64,000 bases of DNA from Methyloprofundus sedimenti (GTDB taxonomy: Bacteria > Pseudomonadota > Gammaproteobacteria > Methylococcales > Methylomonadaceae), in contig NZ_LPUF01000003.1 of NCBI RefSeq assembly GCF_002072955.1, positions 524,403 to 588,402 on the forward strand, written 5' to 3'. Position numbers and translations under genes: made by a program. Within the stretch, counting starts at the first letter, position 1. The number at the start of each line of letters is the position of its first letter. Shown one piece after another: positions 34,851 to 44,839 of this stretch. The notes under the pieces are model-generated. The model was not told the DNA's origin, ran no database searches, and was given only the letters and a program-made list of their open reading frames with translations.

Positions 34851-36242
34851 ATGACTACCGCTAATAAGGACAAACTTTCCAGTGCTCGCTTTTCCGAGGC
34901 GACAGACGCCTTTGTTGAAGTATTTACAGCATCGGTTGATTTTGACCAACGCATGGCTCAACAAGATATTCAAGGCTCAATTGCTCATGCAACGATGCTT
35001 TGCAAAATTGGCATCTTGACCGAAAAGGAGCGCGACAGTATTTTCCAAGGTCTACAACAAATTAGTGAAGAAATTCAACGTGGCGAGTTTCAGTGGTCGG
35101 TGAAGCAAGAAGATGTGCATATGAATATCGAAGCACGTCTAACCGATTTAATAGGCATAGCTGGTAAAAAACTACATACAGGCCGTTCCCGCAATGACCA
35201 GGTGGCAACTGATATTCGTTTATATATGCGCACAGAAATTAATGCGATTATTGCCGTTATCGAACGTTTACAAATTGCTTTACTAGATCTGGCTGAACAA
35301 GAAGCAAATACGATTATGCCAGGATTTACACATCTACAAGTTGCCCAGCCAGTAACTTTTGGGCATCATTTAATGGCCTGGTTTGAAATGCTGGTACGCG
35401 ATAAAGAGCGCCTGGAAGATTGCCTTAAACGCGTTAATATTATGCCACTAGGAGCAGCCGCTTTAGCAGGAACCAGTTATCCAATTGATCGTGAATTGAC
35501 GGCTGAATTATTAGGTTTTTCTCGCCCTTCTGCCAACTCGCTGGATTCAGTGAGTGACCGTGATTTTGCCATAGAATTTACTGCGGCGGGCAGCATTATC
35601 ATGATGCATTTATCGCGTTTCTCAGAAGAACTGGTATTGTGGACTAGTGCGCAATTTTCGTTTATTGAATTGCCTGATGCCTTTTGCACTGGCTCTTCTA
35701 TTATGCCGCAAAAGAAAAACCCTGATGTACCTGAATTGGTTCGCGGCAAATCAGGTCGCGTAACAGGGCATCTGGTTTCTTTATTAATGCTAATGAAAAG
35801 CCAGCCTCTTGCCTATAATAAGGACAATCAGGAAGATAAAGAACCTTTATTTGACACCGCTGATACGCTAATAAACTGTTTGCGTGCCTTTGCCGAAATG
35901 GTGCCGCATATTGAAGCAAAACGTGAAAATATGTTTAATGCAGCGAAAAAAGGCTTTGCCACTGCGACTGACCTGGCAGATTATCTAGTACGTAAAGGCA
36001 TGGCCTTTCGTGATGCACATGAAGTCGTAGGTCTGGCTGTGCGTTTGGGGCTGGATTCTGAGCGTGACTTATCTGAACTTTCCTTGATCGAATTACAAGG
36101 TTTTTCAGAAATGATTACAGAGGACGTATTTGATGTTTTATCTCTGCAAGGCTCAGTCGCAGCACGTAAACATATCGGCGGCACTGCGCCTGATACAGTC
36201 CGTGCCGCCATTCAATCAGCGCGAACTGCATTGTCAAAATAG
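34851..36242 (+). CDS. argH: Argininosuccinate lyase
   Basis: ArgH splits argininosuccinate into arginine and fumarate. The 463-residue protein carries the fumarase/aspartase superfamily signature [19 protein letters not shown], the substrate regions [19 protein letters not shown] and [18 protein letters not shown], and the C-terminal [13 protein letters not shown]. It is preceded by a long AT-rich region and followed by a 200-bp gap, so it is probably transcribed alone. Length is typical. Confidence 0.97.
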   Translation: MTTANKDKLSSARFSEATDAFVEVFTASVDFDQRMAQQDIQGSIAHATMLCKIGILTEKERDSIFQGLQQISEEIQRGEFQWSVKQEDVHMNIEARLTDLIGIAGKKLHTGRSRNDQVATDIRLYMRTEINAIIAVIERLQIALLDLAEQEANTIMPGFTHLQVAQPVTFGHHLMAWFEMLVRDKERLEDCLKRVNIMPLGAAALAGTSYPIDRELTAELLGFSRPSANSLDSVSDRDFAIEFTAAGSIIMMHLSRFSEELVLWTSAQFSFIELPDAFCTGSSIMPQKKNPDVPELVRGKSGRVTGHLVSLLMLMKSQPLAYNKDNQEDKEPLFDTADTLINCLRAFAEMVPHIEAKRENMFNAAKKGFATATDLADYLVRKGMAFRDAHEVVGLAVRLGLDSERDLSELSLIELQGFSEMITEDVFDVLSLQGSVAARKHIGGTAPDTVRAAIQSARTALSK

Positions 36243-36442
36243 ACGTGTAAATAACTAAGCATACCCAACTAACAACACCGATTTTACTTTCAGGAGTAAA
36301 CACCCTTTAGCTTTTTTCTAGTCATGGCAATAACAAAACTTTACCATGACCAGAAAAATGAGTTTAATATAAGTTAGTTACACAAGTAGACTAAAACCAA
36401 CCCTCTTAAGTGCAAAATAGCTAAACCGACTTACAAATTATC

Positions 36443-37036
36443 ATGGCCTTGACATTAACTACTATAGACTTGTTGCGTCACGGTGAAGTCGAGGGAGGGT
36501 CCTGCTATCGTGGTATTACAGACGACCCTCTCAGTTCTAATGGCTGGGATCAAATGCACAACAAACTCCCTACTCAAACTCATTGGGATCTCATCTTCAG
36601 TTCACCGCTTACTCGTTGTCATGCATTTGCACAATTTCTATCACATGAATTACAATTGCCGTTACACATTAGCCCTTCTTTTCAAGAACTTGATTTTGGA
36701 GACTGGGAAGGAAAGACAGCAGATCAAATTAACCCTCAATTACTTGACCAATTTTACCTTGACCCAATAAGTTTCCCACCGCCAAATGGTGAACGCTTTG
36801 CTCACTTCCAGCAGCGAGTTATACAAGCCTGGCAATCTCTATACAAAGTTCACCAAGGCAAACATATTCTCTTGATCACTCATGCCGGTGTTATACGCAT
36901 TATTCTAGCCCATATATTAGCCATGGATATTCAGCACAGCTTTAGACTTAAGATAAATAATGCCTGTTTATCGAATATTCAGTGTTTTCAACAGTCCGGC
37001 AAGGAAAATTTCTTTCAATTAGTCAGACACGGTTAA
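36443..37036 (+). CDS. Histidine phosphatase family protein (CobC/GpmB-like)
   Basis: This 197-residue phosphatase has the catalytic LLRHGEVEGG near residues 10-19, the second-arginine region SSPLTRCHAFAQFL, the acid residue in FQELDFGDWEGK, and the C-terminal catalytic LLITHAGVIRIIL. The EVEGGSCYRGITDDPLSSNGW loop resembles alpha-ribazole phosphatase (CobC), but no cobalamin genes are nearby. A phosphoglycerate mutase-like role is the alternative. It seems monocistronic. Confidence 0.85.
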   Translation: MALTLTTIDLLRHGEVEGGSCYRGITDDPLSSNGWDQMHNKLPTQTHWDLIFSSPLTRCHAFAQFLSHELQLPLHISPSFQELDFGDWEGKTADQINPQLLDQFYLDPISFPPPNGERFAHFQQRVIQAWQSLYKVHQGKHILLITHAGVIRIILAHILAMDIQHSFRLKINNACLSNIQCFQQSGKENFFQLVRHG

Positions 37037-37272
37037 CTGAAATGAAGTAATAAGGCAGGACAAAAGCGCTACCTATCGATTCAAACGCAACCGGAAGCGT
37101 AAATAAATAACTAAGAAAAAATATTATTGAGCAAGCGCTATCAAATACAAAAACAATGTATTAATTCAGCTTACCCTTGGTTTCAAAGCAAATTCACCAT
37201 AGAATAAGCTTATTAATCACACAAAGAAGCCCAAAATACGGCACTTGCACAAGAGAAGACAGTGAGCAAATA

Positions 37273-37563
37273 ATGGAACTACTTAAGACATTTATTGCAG
37301 GCACTTCTGAAGAAAGTAATTCAAATGTGCGTTATGAACCAGAGTTACGCGAAAGAACTACGCGTGTCGGAGAAGAATTAAAGCATCAGCGATGAATTAA
37401 TGTTAGCGGTTTTTGTACAAATGGAAAAGCGCTTTGAATAAATAGAAAAACGATTTGAAAAGTAAGTGCAAGCTATCATGGACATACATCAAGAGATTAA
37501 ACTACAAATGCGTTGGGGTTTTGGAGCCTTAATTGGCATTGGCGGACTTGTAAAAGTAAATTA
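37273..37563 (+). pseudogene. Decayed coiled-coil protein with C-terminal membrane helix
   Basis: The frame from ATG 37273 (MELLKTFIAGTSEESNSNVR) ends after 40 residues at ELKHQR. Further coding-like pieces follow: MEKRFE-stop-IEKRFEK-stop, then QAIMDIHQEIKLQMRWGFGALIGIGGL. Together they resemble small proteins with repeated KRFE-type coiled coil followed by one membrane helix. At least three stops or shifts are needed, so it is broken. No function is assigned. Confidence 0.6.
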
Positions 37564-37612
37564 ATCACCAAAACACTCATACAGAAACCTAAACTTACTA
37601 TACCAGGAAACA

Positions 37613-38500
37613 ATGAAAGGAATAATATTAGCCGGAGGCTCTGGCACACGCCTATACCCAATTACCAAGGGAATATCAAAACAAGCTCTTCCCGTTTATG
37701 ATAAACCCATGATTTACTATCCATTATCGATATTAATGATAGCTGGAATTACAAAAATATTAATCATTACAACACCTGATGATCAAGCCAGTTTTAAACG
37801 CTTACTGGGAAATGGTTCAGATATTGGCTTACAACTCGAATATATAGTACAGCCCTCCCCCGATGGTTTAGCACAGGCCTTTATCCTGGGAAAGGACTTT
37901 ATTGGTGATGACGATGTATGTCTGGTGTTAGGGGATAATATATTCTATGGCCACGATCTTAAAAAAACCTTGGCAACAGCTGTCGCTACCGCCAAAAAAG
38001 ACAACAAGGCAACCGTATTCGGATATCGCGTTGCTGATGCTGAGCGTTATGGTGTGGCAGAGTTTGACCCAAACGGTAATGTCATAAGCCTGGAAGAAAA
38101 ACCCACCCACCCAAAAAGTAAATACGCCGTCACTGGCATGTATTTTTACCCTAATGATGTAGTAAAAAAAGCAGCATCAATAACGCCCTCTGCAAGGGGT
38201 GAACTAGAAATCACAACGGTTAATCAACTCTATCTAAATGAAAAACGGTTAAAAGTACAATTACTGGGAAGAGGCTATGCCTGGCTGGATACAGGAACAC
38301 ATGAAAGTCTGCTAGAAGCTTCACAATTCATAGAAACCATTGAAAAACGACAAGGGTTAAAAGTAGCCTGTATCGAAGAAATAGCCTTCGAACAAGGCTA
38401 TATCACTAAAGAAAAACTAATTGAACTAGCCAAACCCCTGGAAAAAAACCAATACGGTCAGTACTTGCTGCAAAGAGCAGAAGAAGGCAAAACAAAATAA
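37613..38500 (+). CDS. rmlA: Glucose-1-phosphate thymidylyltransferase
   Basis: RmlA makes dTDP-glucose, the first step to dTDP-rhamnose and related surface sugars. The 295-residue protein opens with [20 protein letters not shown], the nucleotide loop, and has [45 protein letters not shown] and the C-terminal [15 protein letters not shown]. No rmlBCD genes are close, so it stands apart from a complete operon. Length matches the family. Confidence 0.96.
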   Translation: MKGIILAGGSGTRLYPITKGISKQALPVYDKPMIYYPLSILMIAGITKILIITTPDDQASFKRLLGNGSDIGLQLEYIVQPSPDGLAQAFILGKDFIGDDDVCLVLGDNIFYGHDLKKTLATAVATAKKDNKATVFGYRVADAERYGVAEFDPNGNVISLEEKPTHPKSKYAVTGMYFYPNDVVKKAASITPSARGELEITTVNQLYLNEKRLKVQLLGRGYAWLDTGTHESLLEASQFIETIEKRQGLKVACIEEIAFEQGYITKEKLIELAKPLEKNQYGQYLLQRAEEGKTK

Positions 38501-38626
38501 AGTTTTGTGCACAAGCAATTCTTTATTAATGCGTGGCCTATACAAAGAATCGATGACTGAACGCATATGCCCAACTTCATCAAAAAAGTAGATAAAGGTG
38601 ATATTTGCTGAGTTGATAATATACCG

Positions 38627-38675
38627 AGGCGGCTTCTAAAATACAGCCGCCTGGTCAGGATAATTGATCCTGGCC
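38627..38675. repeat. Two adjacent hairpins downstream of rmlA
   Basis: AGGCGGCT (38627-38634) pairs with AGCCGCCT (38645-38652). Immediately after, GGTCAGGAT pairs with ATCCTGGCC (38653-38675) with one G-T pair, followed by ACCTTTTATCTT. The tandem stems could end the rmlA transcript or be a dispersed palindromic repeat. Nothing else is seen in 38501-38831. Confidence 0.5.
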
Positions 38676-38831
38676 ACCTTTTATCTTCCAAATTAATACT
38701 GTAATCAGGAGAGCGTGAATGCTAGCACCTGTTATTTCCCAATACTAAAACGGGATAAAGGTAAATTAGGACCATTCTGTCATTTACCTAAGCAAAATAT
38801 AATCAGCTTTAAATAATGACAGAGTGGTCAG

Positions 38832-39110
38832 ATGGGTGATCCATTAGTTAAACCCAATGATGCAATGCTTTGCTCAAATTATTGGTTTACAGCAACAGTA
38901 TAATCTACCTGATGACCGCATTGAATATCAAATTCGTAACTGTCCTTTCTATAGACGGTTTTAACAACTCCCATTTGAAGAATGTGTCCCGAAAGACAGG
39001 ATTGCTTGCTTACTTGGTGAGCACCTAAAAAGACAGAAGCTGATTGAATTCCTGTTTGACCGCGTTCACGAACAACTTGCTGGGCAGGCTCTATTAATAT
39101 CAACTAATTA
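38832..39110 (+). pseudogene. IS5-family transposase N-terminal remnant
   Basis: MGDPLVKPNDAM at 38832 is followed, after a frameshift, by GLQQQYNLPDDRIEYQIRNC, a stop, and then LPFEECVPKDRIACLLGEHL and LIEFLFDRVHEQL. These match the YNLSDDQAEYQIRDR and VPD-type blocks of IS5-family transposases. The catalytic DDE half is missing. It is a truncated fossil. Confidence 0.75.
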
Positions 39111-39265
39111 AACTATGTTATGTGACTTATAAATATTACATCAAATAACTCGTTTTTTCTTTTATTTTTATTTTAACAATATTTTATTTTTATATATCAG
39201 TCAGTTAATAGTTGGCCTACTTTTTGTATGATTAATATAACACTACAATTAATCAATTCGGAAAT

Positions 39266-39517
39266 ATGAGCAATCAACCGTCACTACAACAAGAATCACA
39301 AGTTTCAAATAGTGCAATATTACTTGGTGCTGGCCTTGCACTCGCCTCATTTATTGTATTACCAGCCATAGCAGCTCGCGTTGGCTTGGGCTCGAGCCTA
39401 ACGGGTGCCATGCGTATTGCCCTGATGAAAGCATCGACTAAAGTATGTAATCACAACTCTGGTAATGGACAAAGTCGTTCAAACTCGTGCTCTCCGGATG
39501 TCGATTGTAATCAGTAA
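39266..39517 (+). CDS. Small single-helix membrane protein at the head of the metal cluster
   Basis: This 83-residue protein has one long hydrophobic, alanine/glycine-rich segment (residues 17-50, ILLGAGLALASFIVLPAIAA), a basic patch and a polar C-terminus with three cysteines (KVCNHNSG, NSCSPDVDC). The cysteine-bearing tail could bind metal or form disulfides. It is the first of a run of same-strand genes leading to the P-type ATPase, though 458 bp separate it from the next, so co-transcription is uncertain. No family is recognised with confidence. Confidence 0.6.
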   Translation: MSNQPSLQQESQVSNSAILLGAGLALASFIVLPAIAARVGLGSSLTGAMRIALMKASTKVCNHNSGNGQSRSNSCSPDVDCNQ

Positions 39518-39975
39518 CCTACCTTCCTGTAGTCTTGCCCTTCTCTACCGCTGAAAATCCTGGAAGCGGAGCCTAAGCGAAGTAAAAACTTTTAATCCGT
39601 GATAGCAGTAGATCTGGGTGTTTTCACGAGGCGTCTTTTTGGATAGAGAAAACATTCGGCTTTCCGATAGTGCGTCCAGCCATTTAAGGTAACAAAATAA
39701 ACAACCATTTGATGCTTTTATAATTTATAAGTAGATGCAGGGCGAATAAGGGCAACGCAGTTTTTAATCAATCCCGTTAAGCATTTCGCGCGTTGTGGAC
39801 AAGAATGCCCAAAATGAACTTTCGCAAAAGTAGGGACTCCCCTCTCAATTTCTGGTATAGTCAGTTTTCAAAGCGTAAGTCAACTTTAGCAAAGAGGCGA
39901 AATAGCATCTCTTTATCAATGTTGATGAGGTTTTTTCACGCTTATCGGTTTTAAACTACCATTACATTAACACTT
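39518..39975. other. Intergenic, 458 bp, probable promoter region
   Basis: No supportable gene. A small hairpin, AAAGAG with CTCTTT (39891-39914), lies about 60 bp before the next start. The region probably holds the promoter for the metal-handling genes downstream. Confidence 0.4.
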
Positions 39976-40140
39976 ATGGCTGAAGAAAAAAAATCATGTG
40001 ATTTATGCGGGCTTCCGGTAGAGGTCGCAGGCTTTACCCTGCTAACAAAAGAAGGTAAAAAAGAATTTTGCTGCGAAGGCTGTCAAGGCATTTACCAAAT
40101 GCTTAATGAAGATAATTTGCTACCTGAAGATACCCAATAA
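39976..40140 (+). CDS. Free-standing P-type-ATPase metal-binding domain protein
   Basis: This 54-residue protein has four cysteines in the pattern CDLCGLPVE and FCCEGCQGIYQML. This is the treble-clef-like metal-binding domain normally found at the N-terminus of CcoI-type copper ATPases. Here it is a separate gene 1.2 kb before a Cu+-ATPase that lacks it, so it looks like a split subunit or a small copper carrier. It is missed by length cut-offs but has an ATG and clean frame. Confidence 0.8.
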   Translation: MAEEKKSCDLCGLPVEVAGFTLLTKEGKKEFCCEGCQGIYQMLNEDNLLPEDTQ

Positions 40141-40176
40141 TAAACCTGTATTCTCTTTTAATTTGGACTAATAACT

Positions 40177-40518
40177 ATGGCTCACAATCACGCTAAACGT
40201 GCGGCTGCAACTACCATGTCGCATGCTAAAAATATCGCCCATCATGGATTGAATAGGCATGAAGTTTCAACTACATTAATCAAAGGTGCTGTTATGTCTG
40301 CAGGTGCGCAAACTGGAAAAACAATTATGAGTAAAATTACAAAACATCCCCTACTTCTAGTAGGTATTGGCATGGTAGGTGGCTACTATGTACACAAATA
40401 TAGAAAAGAAATTATTTCTTCGGTCACATCAGTCGGTGATAAAGGTAAAGATTTTGTGCTGCAACAAAAAGAAAACCTGGAAGATATGGTTGCTGAATCA
40501 AAAGAAGACCAGGAGTAA
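40177..40518 (+). CDS. Small membrane-associated protein of unknown function
   Basis: This 113-residue protein has a His/Ala-rich basic N-terminus (MAHNHAKRAAATTMSHAKNI) and a central hydrophobic helix (PLLLVGIGMVGGYYVH, residues 69-84). Its charged amphipathic C-terminal helix resembles YtxH-like tails (SVTSVGDKGKDFVLQQKENL). The five or so histidines in the first 45 residues could bind metal. It lies 36 bp after the metal-binding domain gene and in the same direction. No family is recognised. Confidence 0.65.
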   Translation: MAHNHAKRAAATTMSHAKNIAHHGLNRHEVSTTLIKGAVMSAGAQTGKTIMSKITKHPLLLVGIGMVGGYYVHKYRKEIISSVTSVGDKGKDFVLQQKENLEDMVAESKEDQE

Positions 40519-40707
40519 CAAGTCTTCTTTTTCTGACAACGACACATTTTAAGCAGAGTAACTTGATATAGGGCGTACTTGAGTTCGCCCTATTGATAAT
40601 GCAAGGAGTGCTCTAAAAAGTTTCTTTTAAGTGTCTTGAATAAAAGCATGTCTAATATGCTGTTTATTCTTATCCACTTCACTCTAATATCTCGTTTTAC
40701 TACCTAC

Positions 40708-41322
40708 ATGTCTATACAAAAAGAAATTATTCTACGCTATAAATCTTCTGGTCATGTAAGATTCCAAATTCCGGAACGCTTATGTAGCGATGAAGTTGCT
40801 AGCTTCGTATCAGATGCAATCCGTGATTTTGAAGGTGTATATCGCGTTAATTTATTCAGCAACAAACGCAAGCTGTCTATTCGATTTACTGAAGAAAGTG
40901 TTTCCCTGCAAGAGCTAGCTAAGCAACTTATTGAGTTGCTCACCGACCTGGAGAATAAAGGCTTTTTCAATGCAAAGCCAGACACCGTAACATCCAGCCG
41001 TTTTACTAAAAACCTTAAGATGCCTAACTGGAAGGGCACTCGATGGGCTAAAGAAAAATACACTGAAACCAAAGAAACAGCTCAAGCAATCAGCATTTTG
41101 GCAAAATTAGGACTGAAAAAAAAACCCGAAATTCTCGCTAACCCCGAAAAAACCCTGATCACCTTTTTTAATGATGTTTTAGTACTCTTTCTAATTAAGA
41201 TACATTGGAAATTAATTACTAAAAAATGGATATTAGAGCCTTTAAAGTATCGCTATCAATGGCTAACCATTTTCTACCTGATGTTTTTATTTATTCGTTC
41301 TAAAACGACTAAAAGCAAATAA
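40708..41322 (+). CDS. HMA2-like (heavy-metal-associated-fold) protein
   Basis: This 204-residue protein starts at ATG 40708 (MSIQKEIILRYKSSGHVRFQ). The upstream in-frame extension to 40636 is hydrophobic and lacks a good ribosome site. Residues 1-80 look like a ferredoxin-like HMA fold without the CxxC motif (SGHVRFQIPERL, EGVYRVNLFSNKRKLSIRF), the HMA2 type. A basic middle and a C-terminal hydrophobic segment follow (YRYQWLTIFYLMFLFI). A similar domain begins the P-type ATPase encoded 14 bp downstream. It may help dock or regulate that pump. Confidence 0.7.
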   Translation: MSIQKEIILRYKSSGHVRFQIPERLCSDEVASFVSDAIRDFEGVYRVNLFSNKRKLSIRFTEESVSLQELAKQLIELLTDLENKGFFNAKPDTVTSSRFTKNLKMPNWKGTRWAKEKYTETKETAQAISILAKLGLKKKPEILANPEKTLITFFNDVLVLFLIKIHWKLITKKWILEPLKYRYQWLTIFYLMFLFIRSKTTKSK

Positions 41323-41336
41323 AATCTAAGCCCCCT

Positions 41337-43790
41337 ATGACTCAATCATTTCAGCCTAAAAATTTTAAGCTCGCCCATGAACTAAAAAGCCGTATTCGGA
41401 TTTTAGTGCCTATTCTGGAAAAAGATCCCGAACGAACTTATATTTTTGAGATTATTTTAAAAAAACGTCCTGAAATAAAAACCATAAAATCAATTCCTGA
41501 AATTGGCTCGGTAACGCTCTACTTTCAGCATAAAAGTTTACCTAAAGAGAACTTGCTAACTTTGCTGGATATGGTTTTAGACAATATCGGCAAGAAAAAA
41601 ATCAGCCTGCCCAAAAGCAATATCATTGAAGATACCAGCGTTCCCCTACAGGATATTAGCCTGGCTATTGAAGGCATGAGCTGTGCTTCTTGCGCATTAC
41701 TTCTGGAAATGTCCTTAAAACGGGATCCACGAGTACATAACGCAACCGTTAACTTTGCTTCTGCCATTGCGTCTACAAATGGTCGTTTATCACGTCAGGA
41801 TATGGCTGAGATTATCAGCAAAGTCGGTTATAAAGCAAACTTAATGGACACGCTATCACAGCGTCAGGAGCTTATAAGAAAGGAGCATCTGCGCCTGGCC
41901 AGCGCTAAAAAACGATTTATTTGGGCCAGCGTTCTAAGCGCCCCCGTGGTCGCAATCGGCATGGCAATGCCCTCAGGACGCCTTTTTCACTGGGTTCAAT
42001 TTGCACTAACAACTCCGGTTGTTTTTGCAGCAGGCGGGACATTTTTTAGCAAAGCCTGGTTACTTGCAAAAATGGGCAGGGCAAATATGGATAGCTTAAT
42101 CGCTATCGGTGTTGGTTCTGCATATGGGTACAGCATACCTTCGCTATTAAGAGGCAAAGGGCATCTGTATTTTGAGGCTGCCGCCAGTATCATTTCTTTT
42201 GTCCTGCTTGGACGTTATATGGAAGAAAATGCCAAAGGAAAAGCAGGCGAAGCCATTAGAAAACTGGTTGATTTACAACCACAAACCGCTACGCTATTAA
42301 AAGATGGCCAGGAAATCACTATCAGTATTGATGATATTGAGTTAGGTGATTCCTTACTCATTCGCCCTGGTGAAAAAATTCCCACAGATGGCGAGGTTAT
42401 TGATGGTATTTCTACCGTTGACGAAGCCATGGTGACTGGAGAAAGCATTCCTGTTATTAAGGAAGTTGGACATAAAGTCATCGGCGGCTGTGTTAACGGC
42501 ACGGGCTTACTGACTATAAAAGCGACAGCCATTGGCATGGATACCGTTCTTGCGGGAATTATCCATATGGTTGATCACGCCCAGGCATCTAAATTGCCTG
42601 TACAAAAAATGGTCGATAAAATTTCGGCTGTATTTGTACCCAGCGTTATGGCCATTTCAGCACTCACTTTTGCGTCATGGACTATTGCTGGAGCCCCGTT
42701 TAGCTTTGCCTTTAGCAGTGCAGTTACCGTAATGTTAATCGCCTGCCCTTGTGCGCTTGGCCTGGCCACACCAACAGCTATTATGGTCGGCACTGGCCAG
42801 TCAGCCAAACGTGGTGTCTTTATCCGTAATGGAGAAAGTCTGGAAATAGCAACGCATCTAACTGCAATTATTTTTGATAAAACCGGAACCATTACCGAAG
42901 GAAAACCGGTAGTCACCGATTTTATCAATATCAGTCCGATCAGTAATGAACTGCTACTCTCGCATCTTGCTTCTGCCGAACATAATTCAGAACATTTTCT
43001 GGCCAAGGCGATTGTTAATTATGCACTGGCAGAACACGATTTTGAGTTTAAACAGGTAAAAGATTTTAAGGTCACGGCAGGCCGAGGCTTGCAAACAAAA
43101 GTAGGTCATTACCAGGTACTGATTGGTAATCAGGCATGGCTGGAAGAACAAAATATAGATATTTCTGAACTCTTGCCTCATGCTCATGAACTTGGACTTA
43201 TGGGAAAAACACCTGTCTTTACAGCGTTTAATGGTAAAGCAAGCGCAATATTTGGTATTGCCGACCAACCCAGAAAAAACGCTAAACAGGCTATTGCCGC
43301 ACTAAACAGGTTAAATATCGAAACACTGATGGTGACAGGTGACACCATCGAAACCGCTAAACATATTGCAAGCCAGGTCGGCATTAAAACCGTGATTGCT
43401 CATGCAACGCCCGAGCAAAAACTACTGGAAATTCATCGTCTGCAAAATGAAGGCGGCTCGGTCGGCATGATTGGTGATGGTATCAATGACGCCCCTGCTC
43501 TTGCAGCGGCAAATGTTGGCTTTGCTATTGGCCATGGAACAGATATTGCGATTGAATCCGCGGATTTAACTCTGGTCAATGGCGATATTTCCAAAGTAGC
43601 TGAAACCATTGAACTTAGCACTTACACCATGAAGATTATCAAACAAAATTTATTCTGGGCTTTTGGCTACAATACTGTTGCCATTCCTATTGCTGCAGTC
43701 GGAAAGCTAAACCCTATGATAGCTTCCGCTGCCATGGCATTAAGCTCAGTCTCGGTTATAGTTAACTCTTTACGAATCAACGGAAAATAA
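41337..43790 (+). CDS. Cu+-type P1B ATPase with N-terminal HMA2-like and HMA domains
   Basis: This 817-residue pump has an HMA2-like domain without cysteines at residues 10-75, then a classic HMA domain with GMSCASC (C116, C119), then the P1B core. Core motifs are the TGE of MVTGESIPV, the intramembrane CPC in LIACPCALGLATPT, the phosphorylation site DKTGTITEGKP, the SEHF-type HP region (SAEHNSEHFLAKA), and GDGINDAPAL. The C-terminal helices fit copper(I). It most resembles CopA/CcoI ATPases that supply copper to exported enzymes. The linked UreH/SafE-like gene starts 1 bp after it, as is common beside ccoI. Copper use for particulate methane monooxygenase or oxidases is inferred. Confidence 0.92.
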   Translation: MTQSFQPKNFKLAHELKSRIRILVPILEKDPERTYIFEIILKKRPEIKTIKSIPEIGSVTLYFQHKSLPKENLLTLLDMVLDNIGKKKISLPKSNIIEDTSVPLQDISLAIEGMSCASCALLLEMSLKRDPRVHNATVNFASAIASTNGRLSRQDMAEIISKVGYKANLMDTLSQRQELIRKEHLRLASAKKRFIWASVLSAPVVAIGMAMPSGRLFHWVQFALTTPVVFAAGGTFFSKAWLLAKMGRANMDSLIAIGVGSAYGYSIPSLLRGKGHLYFEAAASIISFVLLGRYMEENAKGKAGEAIRKLVDLQPQTATLLKDGQEITISIDDIELGDSLLIRPGEKIPTDGEVIDGISTVDEAMVTGESIPVIKEVGHKVIGGCVNGTGLLTIKATAIGMDTVLAGIIHMVDHAQASKLPVQKMVDKISAVFVPSVMAISALTFASWTIAGAPFSFAFSSAVTVMLIACPCALGLATPTAIMVGTGQSAKRGVFIRNGESLEIATHLTAIIFDKTGTITEGKPVVTDFINISPISNELLLSHLASAEHNSEHFLAKAIVNYALAEHDFEFKQVKDFKVTAGRGLQTKVGHYQVLIGNQAWLEEQNIDISELLPHAHELGLMGKTPVFTAFNGKASAIFGIADQPRKNAKQAIAALNRLNIETLMVTGDTIETAKHIASQVGIKTVIAHATPEQKLLEIHRLQNEGGSVGMIGDGINDAPALAAANVGFAIGHGTDIAIESADLTLVNGDISKVAETIELSTYTMKIIKQNLFWAFGYNTVAIPIAAVGKLNPMIASAAMALSSVSVIVNSLRINGK

Positions 43791-43791
43791 C

Positions 43792-44589
43792 GTGACCGAT
43801 TTTTTTGCTAATCTGGATTACTCAGTTTATGCCCTCGCATTAATGACAGGTTTTTTTGGCAGTGGGCATTGTGCAGGTATGTGCGGAGCACTGGTAGCGG
43901 GTTTTTTCATGAAAACCGAGAAAAAAAGTGTCTGGCCCTACTTAGCCTATCACTTTGCCCGCATAACCATGTATACCATAGTCGGTATTACTGCCGCCTT
44001 ACTTGGAGTTGCACTGGTTTCAACTGGTTTATTAGGCCATATTCAAGGATTTTTACAAGTCACCATAGGTTTCTTTGTCATTATTTTGGCTTTAGGTATA
44101 GTCGGACTTTCGCCCTGGCAATTTTCCATGAAATATATGCCTACCAAGATACTGAATAAAATCTTTATGTCTGCTGCAAGACGCGGTTCTGTTCTAGGGG
44201 CTAGCATGGGAGGAATGCTGAATGGCCTGATGCCCTGCCCGCTCACCTTTGCCATGGCAGTCAATGCAACCTCGGCTCCAGGTCCCATAGAAGGCGGATT
44301 AATGATGCTCGCTTTAGGGATTGGTACTTTACCCACCATGCTCGTGGTCACTTTTGCTTTTGGTAAATTAGGTACCAAGGCACGTGGTTTAATGCTTAAA
44401 TTCGCAGCAGTACTGATGATAGTGATGGGAGCAAATACCATGTATAACGGCATACGCTTCCTTGCTTCCGATAATGGCTTTAAGGAAATGATGCATCATA
44501 TGCAATCTATAGAACTGATGGGCATCGCAAAAAAACCAGAACAAGCCACTGGCATGGAAATGGATCATTCTACACACAATATGCCTTAA
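43792..44589 (+). CDS. UreH/SafE-like (DsbD_2) membrane protein
   Basis: This 265-residue protein has six or seven hydrophobic helices. The start LMTGFFGSGHCAGMCGALVAGF has the small-residue and cysteine pattern of the SafE/UreH-like family, which often accompanies CcoI copper ATPases and may move copper or reductant. A second internal repeat, GGMLNGLMPCPLTFAMAVNA, carries another cysteine. The C-terminus is Met/His-rich (MMHHMQS, MEMDHSTHNMP), suggesting metal binding. The start is GTG at 43792, one base after the ATPase stop, so the two are coupled. Confidence 0.87.
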   Translation: MTDFFANLDYSVYALALMTGFFGSGHCAGMCGALVAGFFMKTEKKSVWPYLAYHFARITMYTIVGITAALLGVALVSTGLLGHIQGFLQVTIGFFVIILALGIVGLSPWQFSMKYMPTKILNKIFMSAARRGSVLGASMGGMLNGLMPCPLTFAMAVNATSAPGPIEGGLMMLALGIGTLPTMLVVTFAFGKLGTKARGLMLKFAAVLMIVMGANTMYNGIRFLASDNGFKEMMHHMQSIELMGIAKKPEQATGMEMDHSTHNMP

Positions 44590-44721
44590 AGCTCCGCTGG
44601 TTAAAACAGGCGGGGCTCCAGGCAAACTCAAAGCACTTCATAAAGTATTTAGCCAGGATGAAATAACCAGAAACTATTAAGGATGCTTAACAAATAATTA
44701 TAGAATATCAACCTCAAATAA

Positions 44722-44762
44722 AACGTCGACTATCTCAAACCACAGTTGTAATAGTCGACGTT
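44722..44762. repeat. Perfect 11-bp inverted repeat after the SafE-like gene
   Basis: AACGTCGACTA (44722-44732) is exactly complementary to TAGTCGACGTT (44752-44762) across a 19-nt loop. It could end the ATPase transcript, although no T run follows, or serve as an operator for the EcsC gene 78 bp downstream. Confidence 0.5.
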
Positions 44763-44839
44763 GCATAAAAACCGGGGATTTCCTTCACCAATCGACTGCC
44801 TCCGGATACTTCCTCCTTAAACGCTATGCTTTTTCTACA

